DNA of 64,000 nt, from positions 17,386,975 to 17,450,974 of the forward strand of contig JALGQZ010000011.1 of the NCBI GenBank assembly GCA_023105745.1, given 5' to 3'. Position numbers and translations under genes: made by a program. The DNA is from Austropuccinia psidii (Eukaryota > Basidiomycota > Pucciniomycetes > Pucciniales > Sphaerophragmiaceae). Positions 20,058 through 32,700 of this stretch are shown here, piece by piece. How positions within the stretch are numbered: position 1 is the stretch's first letter; each line of letters starts with the position of its first letter. A model generated the notes under the pieces. That model did no database searches, was not told the origin of the DNA, and saw only the letters and a program-made list of their open reading frames with translations.

Positions 20058-21985
20058 TTGTAAACCACTCTAGAATCAGTAGTCCTAGTAATAGAAACAT
20101 TACCCCCACTCAGACTGAAAATAACATTGTCACATCTGAGAGTAACATCAACAGTGATACACTGTGGTTACAAATGTCCCAATATGCTTAACAATCTGCA
20201 AAGCAGTTTGCAGAAATTAAAGCTGGCCAAGAGAAGATGAGACAAACTCAAGCCTCCTTGGAACAAATAGTTAAAAATCTTCAAGAAGGATATGCTCAAC
20301 TGAGCAAAGCCTCTGAAGAAACCAACAAAAGACTGAATCTAGTCTTTGAAGAACAACACCACAGCACAAGGGACAGGGAGTGTCTGGATCATAACATTAA
20401 CAAATTTTTTAATGCCTATCATAGCTTGAAGCCCCAACCACAAGGCCAAGCTATGGAGAATCCATATCAACCAGATGACATCAAACCAGATGCCATGTTG
20501 TTGAATAAGGCAAGATCTCCATCACAATACCAGGATGGAGATGGCATGTCTTATTCAGAGAAGGAAGGCCTGAAACAGCTTCCTGAGGCCTCAAACTGGC
20601 CCAAATTCTCTGGATCAGGAGAATATGATCATATGGAACTCATAGATTATATTGATGGACTCTTCATTGATGTACCAAGCATACCAGACTACTGGATTAC
20701 TGCTAGATTGAATACTGCATTTAAAGGTCATGCAAGTATATGGTACACAGAAATGAAAGAAATCCATGGCAGAATAAACTGGCCATGGTGGAAGAGTCAA
20801 ATCATCCAAAAGTACAGTAATGGAACTTGGATATGGCAAAAGACCATGGCATTTGAGAATGACAAATACTCTGTGGACAAATATCCATATGAGTGGTGTC
20901 TTAGACAGTCTCAAAGACTTAAAGCCATTGATCCTCAGATGGACATCCAAATGAGGAATCACAAAATTCTGACACAACTGCCAGGAGAGCTAGAGCATGC
21001 AGTAAAATGCAGGTGCAACCAGAATTGCACTCTAGATGACATAGCCAACACCTTACAAGACATAAGGAAGAGGACTAATATAGGGAAATACACCCTATAT
21101 AGAAGCAGCAGTTTCAAAGAGAAACAACCACTCAGGGTAGAGTTTAAGGACAAACCCAGAGAAAGAGTGGAAGAAGTAGCTAAGAAGAAAAATTCTTGCC
21201 ACAATTGTGGCTCAACAGACCATTATGCCAACAACTGTCCAAAGGCAAAGAAGAAAGTCTATGCCATAGAGAAAGTCCCTGAGGAAGAACCTCCAACAGA
21301 GGATTCTGATTCAGACTCTATGGGTGATGCCATCAGAGAACCATCTGAGGATGATCAAGACCCAAGAGAGGAGTTTCTAGTGGAATACCAAGAGGAAACA
21401 CCACTGGAAATCCAGGACATACAGTTGGAAGCAGGAATGCCACAAGACACTGCTAACAAGAACTTGTGCAAACACACACAAGATGCACAAACATTCCTGG
21501 CTACACCAACCAAAGGAATGGCATATATACATGGAGCAGCCAAAAAAATGACTGTTTGTATTGACAATGCTCAGCATCCACTGATCATTGATAGTGGAGC
21601 ACACTGCTCCATAGTGGCCAGAAACTATCTGGATACCCACTTCCCAAACTGGGAAAAACAGCTCTTCCCCACTAAGGCAAGGAACTTTAAAAGTGCATCA
21701 GGGAAGATGACTTCCATTGGGACAATTATCAAAGAGATAATTATACCCCATAAGAAGGGTAATATCAGACTCAATCCAGAGTTTGTAGTGCTTAATGATG
21801 CCCACATCCAAGGATTTTTACTGGGAACAGATTACCAGAGGATGTATGGCATAGACATTTACAACAGTAAAAATAGGCACATCACCATTGGTACTAACAA
21901 GGAAAAGAAATTTTCACTTCACATATACCAGATATCTTCTCAAGATACAATAGAAGAACTTCTGGAGGAATTCAGAGAGGGATAA
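19337..21985 (+). pseudogene. gag: Gag-protease part of element C polyprotein
   Basis: ATG at 19337 (MSPAYLRDL). The frame has TGA at 19688-19690, TAA at 20189-20191 and TAA at 21983-21985, then continues into pol in the same frame. The last stop is CAA in copy D (GGCCAATTC), so it is a C-to-T change. Order: Ser/Arg-rich N-terminus overlapped by another frame; coiled-coil-like part (about 20200-20450); capsid with WPKFSGSGEYDHMELIDYID and WPWWKSQIIQKYSNG; zinc knuckle CHNCGSTDHYANNC at 21197; acidic linker (EDSDSDSMGD); aspartic protease DSGAHCS at 21590 with GFLLGTDYQ. Three stops in an otherwise intact frame suggest a recently inactivated copy. Confidence 0.9.
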
Positions 21986-24900
21986 TTTAGCACTACCCTC
22001 ACCAGTAAACAAAAATTAAGTCTACTGAAGATGCTGAGAAAGAACAGACCAGCATTTGCCATTGGTGAAGAACCATTAGGCAAGATCAAAGGCCATGATA
22101 TAGAACTATATCTGGATGTGGAAAAGCCTTATCCACCTATGCTGAGGAGACCTCCTTATCCAGAAAGCCTGGAGACCAGGAAGGAAATTGGGAAACATAT
22201 CAATGAACTCCTGGGCATGGATGTTATCAGAAAGATTGAACATAATGAAATAGTGGAAATCACCACTCCTGTCCTCATCACCTGGCATGATGGCAAGTCT
22301 AGAATGTGTGGGGACTTCAGAGCCCTGAATAACTACACAAAAGCAGACAGGTACCCTATACCAAGGATACCTCATGCCTTGGATAAGCTAGCCAAAGCCA
22401 GATACATAACCAAGATGGATTGTATGAAAGGCTTCCACCAAAATGGAGTTAAACCAAACTCCATGAAATTACTCAGAATAATATGCCATATGGGCATATA
22501 TGAGTACACCAGAATGCCATTTGGCATCAAGAATGCACCAGCCCACTTCCAAAGGATAATGGACACAATATTTCAAGATGAAATATTGGAAGGCTGGATG
22601 GTAGTATATATTGATGATATCATTGTATACTCAGAGACATGGGAAGATCATGTGCAATACATAGACAGAGTGCTAAGTAAATGCACACCCATAAATCTGA
22701 AAATTTCACTTAAAAAGTGCAATTTTGGCCAACAAGAGTTACTGGCTCTAGGACATAAAGTCTCAGGTCTTAGTCTGGCAATTGACCAGAATAAAGTAGC
22801 AGCAGTACTGCAAAAACCAGTACCAAAGAGCATCAAAGAGATGCAATCTTTCCTTGGGTTTGCTAGCTACTATAGAAACCATATAAAATATTTTGCACAC
22901 ATAACTAGTAGTTTATACAAGTTATGTTCAAAAGATGTAGTTTTTGAAATAACCAAGGAAAGGAGGGATGCATATGAGAGGATCAAATATGAACTCACCA
23001 ATGCACCTGTGCTCATCTTACCTGACTTTGAACTACCATTCAAGTTATATATAGATGCAGCATGCAGTCAAGGCCTAGGAGCAGCCCTTCACCAAAGACA
23101 AATTGTGGATGGTGAACCAAGAGAAGGAGTAATTTGCTACATCTCAAGGCAGCTGAAAGATTCAGAAGCCAGGTATGGGGCCACCCAGACAGAATGTCTA
23201 TGTCTAGTCTGGGCTCTAGAAAAACTCCATTATTATTTGGAGGGTGCAGTCTTTGAAGTCTACACAGACTGCACAGCCTTGAAGTCTTTACTAATTATGA
23301 AGACTACTAATAGACATATGCTGAGGTGGCAAATAGCTATCCAGGAGTATAGAGGGAACATGACCATCATATACAAGGAAGGTAAAAGCCATACCAATGC
23401 AGATGGCCTCAGCAGATGGCCACTAGACAATGTCAAGAGCAATCCAGCTTATGACCCAGAAGTTGCAGCCAAAATCCCTATCCATTTCATGGAAATAGAT
23501 AGGAGGAAGAACTTCAAATTTTCTGAATGGGCACCAGGAAATGGTATCTTTGACAGTGGAAACACTGATTCAGAAGGAACAGAAACTCCCATACTGGGAA
23601 TCAGCTCCTCAGAACTGCACAATGAATTCTTCAGAGAAGTACAGAAGTCTTATGCCAAACACAAACAGTGTAGCATACTACTCCAACTCCTTCAACAAAA
23701 GTACAGTAGCCCAGAACTGGAGACCCAGCTGGAAGAATCCTGGTTGAGGGCCTATAAGGACAATAAGTTTTTTCTTATAGATGGCCTGCTCTACCATAGA
23801 GAAACACACACACGTGCACTCACAGTGGTAGACAGAGACCACATCTCATTGATCCTACAAGAATGCCATGACTGCCCCTATATGGGACACATGAGTGAAG
23901 ACAGGACCAGAGAGAGGGTAGCAAGCGCAGCTTGGTGGCCCAAGTGGGAACAAAAGTTGAGGGAATACATCAACACTTGTGAAAGATGCCAAAAGGCACA
24001 TAGGAAACATGGGAAGAAGTATGGGTTACTTCAACACATAGAAGAACCCAAGCACCCATGGGAAACCATCAACATGGACTGGGTTACAGGACTTGTCCCA
24101 GGAGGCAAAGAAAACTACAATGCCTGTTTGATCATAGTTGATAGGTTCAGCAAGAGCATTAGGTGTCTACCATGCCATAAAGAAGACACAGCAATGGATA
24201 CTGCTCTGTTGTTTTGGAATAACATCATATCTACCTGTGGAGTCCCTAAGATCATCATTAGTGATAGGGACCCAAAATTCACATCTGAATTTTGGACTAA
24301 CTTATATGACATGCTTGGTAATAAAATTTCTTTTTCCACAGCTTACCATCCACAAACAGATGGCCTAGCTGAAAGGATGATCCAAACAATGGAGGACATC
24401 CTCAGGAGATTCTGTGCATATGGCATGGAATACAAGGACCATGAGGGATACACCCATGATTGGGTTACCCTCTTACCAGCAGTCCAACTGGCTTATAATA
24501 CAAGCCAGCACTCCACCACAGGTAAAACACCTGCACTGGTGGAGAAAGGGTGGAACCCCCTATTGCCTGTGGATCATTTGAAGAAAAATCTCCTGACTAT
24601 CCACCCCACAGCCAAAGACTTCCATGATATGTGGAAGAGGGCCTGTGATACAGCTGCCAAATGCATAGCTGAGGCAAAGGAATACAATAAGCAGAGGTGG
24701 GACAAATCACATATGGAACCTGACTTCAAGGAAGGGGACCAGGTGTTAGTGTCTACACTGAACTTCAACAATCTCAAAGGACCTAAAAAAATGAGGGACT
24801 CATTTGTAGGACCTTTTACTATCATTAATTTGATAGGAAAAAATGCAGTGGAAGTCAAACTTACTGAGGAGTTTTCCAGGAAACATCCAGTCTTTCCAGT

Positions 24901-25192
24901 AAATTTGGTCAAACCATACTTCCAGACAGAGGAGGATAAATTCCCCTGCAGGAGAAACAACCCCACACCACAAGAGATAGTGGAAGTGGAGGACTCCCCT
25001 GGACCTGTGAGTAAGATCATCAGGGCCAGGAAGATCAGGCTCAATGGGAAGGATCAAAGACAATACCTACTCAGATTCAAGAACCAGACAGCAGATAAAG
25101 ACAAATGGTTGGCAGAAGATGCCATACCAGATGGGAACCTTCATTTAAGGAGATTCAGAGCCTCTAGGAGGACTGAACAGTCTCATCAATGA
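21986..25192 (+). CDS. pol: Pol of element C: RT, RNase H, integrase
   Basis: Open to TGA at 25190-25192. Numbering from Met at 22031: RT with GDFRALN and DRYPIP, active site YIDD at 193-196; RNase H with [14 protein letters not shown] (Asp342); integrase zinc finger ([11 protein letters not shown] ... CERCQKAH); core D683, D745, E781 (D-D-35-E). The C-terminal tail ([20 protein letters not shown], then [12 protein letters not shown]) has the look of a degenerate chromodomain lacking clear aromatic-cage residues. It is in frame with gag and was probably made as one Gag-Pol product of about 1,950 residues. All catalytic residues are present; only the upstream stops argue against activity. Confidence 0.95.
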   Translation, partial: FSTTLTSKQKLSLLKMLRKNRPAFAIGEEPLGKIKGHDIELYLDVEKPYPPMLRRPPYPESLETRKEIGKHINELLGMDVIRKIEHNEIVEITTPVLITWHDGKSRMCGDFRALNNYTKADRYPIPRIPHALDKLAKARYITKMDCMKGFHQNGVKPNSMKLLRIICHMGIYEYTRMPFGIKNAPAHFQRIMDTIFQDEILEGWMVVYIDDIIVYSETWEDHVQYIDRVLSKCTPINLKISLKKCNFGQQELLALGHKVSGLSLAIDQNKVAAVLQKPVPKSIKEMQSFLGFASYYRNHIKYFAHITSSLYKLCSKDVVFEITKERRDAYERIKYELTNAPVLILPDFELPFKLYIDAACSQGLGAALHQRQIVDGEPREGVICYISRQLKDSEARYGATQTECLCLVWALEKLHYYLEGAVFEVYTDCTALKSLLIMKTTNRHMLRWQIAIQEYRGNMTIIYKEGKSHTNADGLSRWPLDNVKSNPAYDPEVAAKIPIHFMEIDRRKNFKFSEWAPGNGIFDSGNTDSEGTETPILGISSSELHNEFFREVQKSYAKHKQCSILLQLLQQKYSSPELETQLEESWLRAYKDNKFFLIDGLLYHRETHTRALTVVDRDHISLILQECHDCPYMGHMSEDRTRERVASAAWWPKWEQKLREYINTCERCQKAHRKHGKKYGLLQHIEEPKHPWETINMDWVTGLVPGGKENYNACLIIVDRFSKSIRCLPCHKEDTAMDTALLFWNNIISTCGVPKIIISDRDPKFTSEFWTNLYDMLGNKISFSTAYHPQTDGLAERMIQTMEDILRRFCAYGMEYKDHEGYTHDWVTLLPAVQLAYNTSQHSTTGKTPALVEKGWNPLLPVDHLKKNLLTIHPTAKDFHDMWKRACDTAAKCIAEAKEYNKQRWDKSHMEPDFKEGDQVLVSTLNFNNLKGPKKMRDSFVGPFTIINLIGKNAVEVKLTEEFSRKHPVFPVNLVKPYFQTEEDKFPCRRNNPTPQEIVEVEDSPGPVSKIIRARKIRLNGKDQRQYLLRFKNQTADKDKWLAEDAIPDGNLHLRRFRASRRTEQSHQ

Positions 25193-25216
25193 TGAGCCTT
25201 TTTTAGAGGGAGGGTA

Positions 25217-26658
25217 TGTCAGCTTGTGACTCAAAACCAGAGCACAAGCATGACAGCCAAAATACCATAAACCAATGGTATAGCCAAGATACCACCAAAA
25301 CATGGAGCTGAGCCAAATTAGCTCAAAAGGTATCAAAAGCTAGAGGAAACTCACCTCTTTCTGAAAATATAAGTCCCATCACCATAGGACAAGAAATAAC
25401 AAAGTTATTCCTGCTCAAAGTTATTGCTGAGCATAAACCTTAATTTTCACCTCTAATCTAAAATCTAGAAGGAGAGGCTTAACCCCATCAAATGGGTATT
25501 CAGAATGAAGCTCTAAGCCAGGGCTATCCAATGGTACCAGCCAAACTGAGCTAGCACCAATATTACTGGAGTTATGGTCAAATTCAGGCCAAATAAGGGT
25601 GAACAAAACATTCACCTCTCATCTAACTTCTACAGTTTTAGGGTGGGATACCTGAAGTGAGGTATCTTTGGAAAGAGCACAATCAGGGCTATCAGATGGT
25701 GCCACCCACTTCTTCATATCTCAACTATAACAGAAGTTATGAGGCAAACAAGCTCAATACAGCTTTTTGCCCAAACCACGCCTATGTACAAAAACCTTGC
25801 ACATGGGATAACTTTGCCATATTTAGTGATAACCATACCAAATTGGGGACCATTGTGTAGAGCCCATACAGGGCTATCCAATGAACTAACCTTGAGAATG
25901 ATATCTCAAAAACTGACAGAGTTATGGCTGGTTTAAGGTCAAAATCCCACCTGCTGTCATATACAGCCTCACCATGGTATAATATCCCATAATCATGAAT
26001 ATGAGGTGTCAAATAGACAAAGAAGCATGTTTTTACTTCAATACCTCATATGTCAGTCAATACTGGGGTCCCATACAGTTTCTGTACAGCATTCTATGCG
26101 TCATACACGTCAGAATCAGGCTGTGAGGTCCCCAGATGAAAATTCTCACCCTGTATTGGTAAAAACAGCCCAGATGTGGTTTCAAAACCACATCTGAGCC
26201 CAATACAAGTTATACAGGCTGTTTGCAAACCACAAGCCAGTACTAGAAAGTGAATAAATCTTCACTTCCTCTACGTGGAAAGGCCTAGCACCCTTTCCAC
26301 CCCATTTCAGGATAAAAAGGAGGCTTTTCACAGCCAGAATTGTTTCCTCATCCTGCTCTTGAATACCCTACGTAGTAAACTGTCCAAAACAGTTTTACTC
26401 TTGGGTAATAAACAGGTATAATTATATATTTTGATTATTGTAACTCTTATTATAGTAACCCAACTGGTAAGATTGCACCCTGGGTTCTCAGTAGCGCTCA
26501 CCACCACTATAATCCAATAGTAGAACCCCTTAAATATCTTATAAAACATCTTAAACTTCCAAAACCCTTATTTTAAATCCATTTTTTTCTATGTGTCACA
26601 GTCATAATTCTAGTTGCAAATACTTTTATTACCACTTCAATATAGACTCAACCTGACA
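25217..26658 (+). repeat. 3' LTR of element C
   Basis: TGTCAGCTTGTGAC...AACCTGACA, followed by TCACA. Near-identical to 16975-18415. It carries the complete 12-bp-arm palindrome CAGATGTGGTTT / AAACCACATCTG. Confidence 0.95.
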
Positions 26659-26663
26659 TCACA

Positions 26664-27359
26664 GGTAAACAGTTTTGAATCGCTGAAATAATCCTGTAAC
26701 CAAGAGCGCTAATGGTGTTTTGGCTGCCTCTCTGAATATAAAAAACAATCTCTTTACAGTCCTCAAAAATCAATATTTAAGATTGTGTCTTTAAAGCTAG
26801 AGAATACTTTTCAGCAGTCTCTATCCAGCCTAATCAATAATAAGACTAATGATAAAATAATAATAATTTAAAATAACTTCAAAAGGTAAATTTGTAGGTG
26901 TTTTTTAGGATAATAAAATAATAATTGAGTAAATAAATGGTAGATATAATAGTACTTAGCGGTTATTCAAGCTGTTTTCTTTGTTAAAGGTAGTTTGTTT
27001 AATGGATCATATTTTAATATGATAATATTTAGTAAAAGTACTAATATATAGTAATCTTTTTTAATATTTCAAATATTTGTAATTGATAAATAATTTTGAT
27101 AATATGTTAGATCTATTTGTGATAATGATAATTGTGATAGCTAATAATTATATAGAAATTATGGATGATAGAACCACTATAGGTTTAAAAAATACTGGTG
27201 AAGGTTGATAGATTAATTACTACTTATAATAGTAATAATTGATGATAAGAGGGATGATAATAGAAAATAAGAGCTACTAATTGTAAGTGTAAGGAAGATA
27301 CTAATGTGTACTTTTGTTTGTTATTTTTGATTTGATAATAAGAAAAATATGACTTGTCT
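26664..27359 (-). repeat. Z 3' LTR, fragment 2
   Basis: GGTAAACAGTTTTGAATCGC... aligns with 47971-48665 of the intact Z LTR. No gene. It ends in TGTCT, the target copy of element D. Confidence 0.9.
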
Positions 27360-28758
27360 TGTCAGCCTGTGACTCAAAACCAGAGCACAAGCATGACAGC
27401 CAAATACTATAAACTAATGGTAAAGCTAAGATACCACCAAAACATGGAGCTGAGCCAAATCAGCTCAAAAGGTACCAAAAGGAAGAGGAAAAACACCACT
27501 TTCCTAAATACACAAGTCTCACCATCATAGGACAAGGAATAAAAAAGTTATTCCTGCTCAAAGTTGCTGCTGAGCATAAACCTTATTTTTCACCTCTCAT
27601 ATGAAATCCAGAGGAAGAGACTTAAACCAATCAAATGGGTATTCAAATTGAAGCTCTAAGTCAGGGCTATCCAAAGGTACTAGCCAAACTGAGCTAGAAT
27701 CAAAATTACAGGAGTTATGGCCAAAATAAGGTCAAATAAGGGTGAAGAAAATATCCACCTCTCATCTAACTTCTACAGCTTTAGTGGGAGATAGCTAGAG
27801 TGGAGTCTTTTTGGAATTAGCACAATAAGGCTATCTGATGGTGCCTCTCATTTCTCCATATCTCATCTAGAACAAAAGGTATGGAGCAAATAAGCTCCAT
27901 ACAGATATTGAGAAAATCATATGTATGAAGAACAAAACCTACACATGACATGACTTTGCCATATTGGATGTTACCCATACCAAATGAGGTACCATTGTGT
28001 AGATTGCATTCAGGGCTACACAATGAGAAAACTTTGAGCTCAATATCTCAAAACCTGAAACATTTATAGCAGTTTTAAGGTTAAAATCCCACAATTGGGC
28101 CAATACACCTTTACTGTGGGATTATAACCCATAACCATGATTATGAGGTGTCAAATAGACAAAGATGAATGTCTATAATTCAATACTGGGGTACCATACA
28201 GGTTCTTTACAGCATCCTACACGTCATACACATCAGAAGAGGGATGTGTGGTCCCAAAATGAAAGTTTTCACCCTGTATTGGTGAAACCTGCCCAGATGT
28301 GGTTTCAAAACCACATCTGGGCCCAATAAAGTGTATACAGGCTTTGTGAAAGCCACAAGACAGTACTTTAAAGTGAAAAACTCTTTACTTACTCTATGTG
28401 GATGGTCTAGAGGATCATTCCACCCCATTTTAGGATAAAAGGAGGCCTTTTCTTCACCAGAAAAGGTTTCCTCATCCTGCTCTTGAATTCCTATGTAGTA
28501 CAGCTGTCCAAAACAGTTATAATCTTGGAAAATAATCAGGTATACTTCTAATATTAAGTATTTTAGTAGCTATTATTGTAAACCAACAAACAATTATTGC
28601 ACCCAGGGCTTTCAGTAGCGCTCACCACCACTAAAACCCTTGAGTAAAGCCCTGAAACACTATTATAAAACCTTTTTTAATTAATTTTATCCATGTCACA
28701 GTCACAGTTAGAGTTGTATAATATATTTTATTTACTCTATCATAGACTCAGCATGACA
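27360..28758 (+). repeat. 5' LTR of element D
   Basis: TGTCAGCCTGTGACTC...AGCATGACA, followed by the primer-site region TTTTGGGGGCATGG. The palindrome CAGATGTGGTTT / AAACCACATCTG is intact near 28293. Confidence 0.95.
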
Positions 28759-29738
28759 TTTTGGGGGCATGGTCATACTTCTTTTGACCTTTTTGACCTT
28801 TTTTCATGTAAAAAGTGAGTTTTTCTATTATATTCTTAGTTTCTGACAGGATTTTTTTTTTACTTTTTTAGGCATGAAATTATCAAAAAAGAAAATAAAA
28901 TATATATCTTATTATTGTTTTTTTGAGTGGTATATCTTTATATACCACTGTTGTTTTTTTATTATTGCTTCTCTCACATGCTTGATTATAATTTAATCAC
29001 CATTATACTTATTTTTTGGTGTGTTTTGCATATTCAAACACTTAAAGCCATTAATATTATTCTTTTTCAACTGAAAAGAACACCTCTTTTACTGTAAACC
29101 AACAGTATCAGAGGTATGGCTGGGCATATTGATAGTTTCAATTACCCATTACATAACCACTTCTGAGATTACACCTGTTAGTTGAAAGCTAATTTGTGAG
29201 ATACTGGTACACAAACAGTGCACCAGAAACCCACAAGCTGTATTTTTGATGTGTAATTGATAATTTCAATCACAACATCATAATACAAGGGTATAATATA
29301 GAAATATATTTCCCAGAGGCCATTCTTAGACATGGAAACAGAATTATAAGAAGTCTTAACTGAAGTAAGCCCTCTTTTTCTTTGATTCAGAGGAAGAAAA
29401 CTACATACCACGTGAAACCTACTCACAGGCCAACACACCAGTGACACCCTCAGAACCAGAGGGAAGCAAGGGCAAAGTAAAGAGGCACAGTGAAGGCCTA
29501 ATCACACCAACAAAGTGGACACCAATTGCCACCCAGAGGAGTAGAAAACTATAAAGCTCTGAATCAATACAAGGTAAACCAACCTTAATCACTTGTACAG
29601 GGAATATTAAACTAATTAACCCAGTTGTAACCTCTAAAGGAAAGTTTTTCAAAGAAGTAGACAATAAATTTGTAAAAGGCACAGTCAAAGGTAAATACCC
29701 TAAGAACATTAAGTTTTTGACTGCTTGAAAACACTGAT
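28759..29738 (+). other. Leader of element D
   Basis: A candidate intron at 28815-28871 (GTGAGT...TTTTTTAG) and the AAACA-loop hairpin at 29204-29226 (CTGGTACAC / GTGCACCAG) match those in C. TTTGATTCAG ends at 29390. A decayed ORF-a ends with TGATATG at 29735-29741. Confidence 0.6.
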
Positions 29739-32700
29739 ATGTCATCTGTATACCTCAGGAACCAGCCTGAGGACAGAGAAGGCTTGTCCAGAACCAGAAG
29801 ACCTGGAGGAGGACATCTTGGACACAGTTTCCAGTGGCCTCACACCATTCAAAAACAAGCAGATTGGTGGCCAGGAGTCACCATTCTTCACAATCCCAGG
29901 TAGTTTCCAGGAGAAGACAAGGAAACAAGGGAAAAAACAAGACCTCTTTCAACCAAAGGCAGAGAGAGTCCGACCCAATGATCCAGAAGCTGTTAGACTT
30001 GGTGAAAGAAGTACACATGAACCAGAAGTAGTTGTAAACAGCTCTAGAATCAGTAGTCCCCTTAATAGAAATATTACCTCAACTCAGATTGAACATAATG
30101 CTGTATCACCTGAGAGTAACTTAAACAGTGATGCACTGTGGTTACAAATGTCCCAATATGCTGAGCAAACTAAAAAGCAGTTTGCACAACTTGAAGCAAG
30201 CCATGAGAGGATGAAAATATTGACATCCTCCATGGACAAAATTGTTCAAAACCTTCAAAAAGGATGTGCTCAATTGAGGAAAGCCTCTGAAGAAACCAAC
30301 AAAAGACTGAATCTAGTTTTTAAGAACAACACCACAGCAAGAGGGACAGGGATTTTCTGGATCAAGAAATAAACAAACTGTTTAATGTATAACATAACAT
30401 GAAGCCCAAACCACAAGGCCATGCTTTCAATGATTGTCAGCCTGTGACTCAAAACCAGAGCACAAGCATGACAGCCAAATACCAGAAATCAATGCTATAG
30501 CCAAAATACCACCAAAACATGGAGCTGAGCCAACTCAGCTAAAAATTTATCAAAATTGAGAGGAAACCCACCACTTTCCAAATACACAAGTCCCACCATC
30601 ATAGGACAAATAATAACAAAGTTCTTTCTGCTCAAAGTTGTTGCTGAGCATAAACCTTATTTTTCACCTCTCATCTGAAATACAGAGGAAGGGGCCTAAG
30701 ACCATCAAATGGGTGCTCAAAAAAAAGGCCTAGGTCAGGGCTATCCAATGGTACTAGCCAAATTGAGCTAGCATCAGAATTACAGGAGTTATGGCCAAAA
30801 TAAGGCCAAATAAGGGGGAATAAAACATTCATCTCCCATCTAACTTCTACTGTTTTAGTGTGAGATACCTTAAGTGGGGTCTCTTTGGAAAGAGCAAAAT
30901 CAAGGCTATCTGATGGTGCAATCCACTTCCTCATATCTCATCTAGAACAAAAGCTATGATGCAAATAAGCTCCATACAGATTTTACACAAATCATACATA
31001 TGTACAAAAAGACTTTCACATGGCAAAACCTTTCCATACTTAATGATAAACATATAAAATAATGTACCATTGTGTAGAAAACATTCAGGGCTACACAATG
31101 AACCATCACTGAGCTTGATATCTCAAAAACTGACAGAGGTATGGCAGTTTTAAGGTAAAAATCTCACAGTTTGACCAATACAGCCTTACCATGCGATAAT
31201 ATCCCATAGCCATGATCATGAGGTGTCAACCAGAAAAAGAAGCATGTTTGTACTTCAATACCTCATAATTAATTCAGTACTGGGGTTCCATAAGGGTTCT
31301 GTACAGCATTCTACACGTCATACACGCGAGAAGAGGGCTATGTGGTCCCCAGATGAAGATTTTCACCCTGTATTGGTGAAAACTGCCCAGATGTGGTTTC
31401 AAAGCCACATCTGAGCCCAGTACAGGTTATACAGGCATTTTGAAAACCACAAGCAAGTCCTTGGAAGTGAAAAATATTCACTTCCTCTATGTGGAAAGGT
31501 CTAGAAGCCTTTTTCACCCAATTTTAGGATAAGAAGGGACCTTTTCTCCACCAGAAAAGGTTTCCTCATCCTGCTCTTGAATTCCTAAATAGTACAACTG
31601 TCAAAAACAGTTATACTCTTGGAAAATAATCAGGTATACTTATAATTTCAAGTATTGTAGTCTTTATTATAATAACCCAATTGATAAAGCTGCACCCAGG
31701 GCTCACCACCATTATTTCCAAATAGTAAAGCCCTGAATATATTATTATTAAGTTTCATTATCATCAATTAAACCTTTTTAAGTAAGCTCTAACGTGTCAC
31801 AGTCATAGTTTAGGTTGTAAATAATGTTATCATCACCTCTTCATAGACTCAGCCTGACAATGATCCTTACTACCAGGAAGACATCAAACCAGATTCCTCA
31901 TTGGGGAATAAGGCAAGGTCTCCATCTCAATACCAAGATGGAGATAATATGTCTTATTCTGATAAGAAAGCCTTGAAACAGCTCCCAGAAGCCTCAAATT
32001 GGCCCAAGTTCTCTGGCACAGGAGAATATGATCACATGGAGCTCATTGATCATATTGATGGACTCTTCATTGATGTACCAAGCATACCATACTACTGGAA
32101 TACTGCTAGACTTAATACAGCATTCAAAGTTCATGCTAGCATATGGTACACAGAGATGAAGGAAATCCATGGTGGAAGAGTCAGATTATGCAAAAGTACA
32201 ACAATGGTACTTGGATATGGCAAAGAACCATGTCATTTGAAAATGACAAGTACTCTTTGGATAAAGATCCATACGAGTGGTGTCTTATACAGGCCAAATG
32301 ACTTAAAGCCATTGATCCTAAAATGAATATTCAGATGAGGAATCACAAACTCCTGACAACAATTCCAGGGGAACTAGAGCATGCAGTAAAATGCAGATGC
32401 AACCAAATTTGCACTCTAGATGACATTGCAAACATCTTACAATAGGTAAGTAAAAGAACAAATATAGGGAAATATTCCCAATTTAAACGCAGTAGTTTCA
32501 AAGAGAAACAACCTTTCAGGGTGGACTTCAAAGAAAAACCCAGAGAAAGGATGGCAGAAGTGACCAAGAAGAAAAATACTTTTCACAACTGTGGTTCAAC
32601 AGACCACTATGCTGATAACTATCCAAAGGCAAAGAAGAAAGTCCCAGAGGATTCTGACCCAGACTCTATGGGTGATGCCATCAGAGAACAATCTGAAGAT

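Larger units (their letters stand above)
16975..26658 (+). mobile_element. Ty3/gypsy element C, nearly intact
   Basis: A 9.7-kb element flanked by TCACA (16970-16974 and 26659-26663), inserted in the Z LTR. LTRs of 1441 and 1442 bases are close to identical; I count four differences in the first 135 or so bases. A G-rich primer-site region (TTTTGGGGGCCTGGC) follows the 5' LTR, and the purine tract TTTTAGAGGGAGGG precedes the 3' LTR. Gag-protease-pol is one reading frame broken by three stops; all catalytic motifs of pol are present. Confidence 0.95.
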
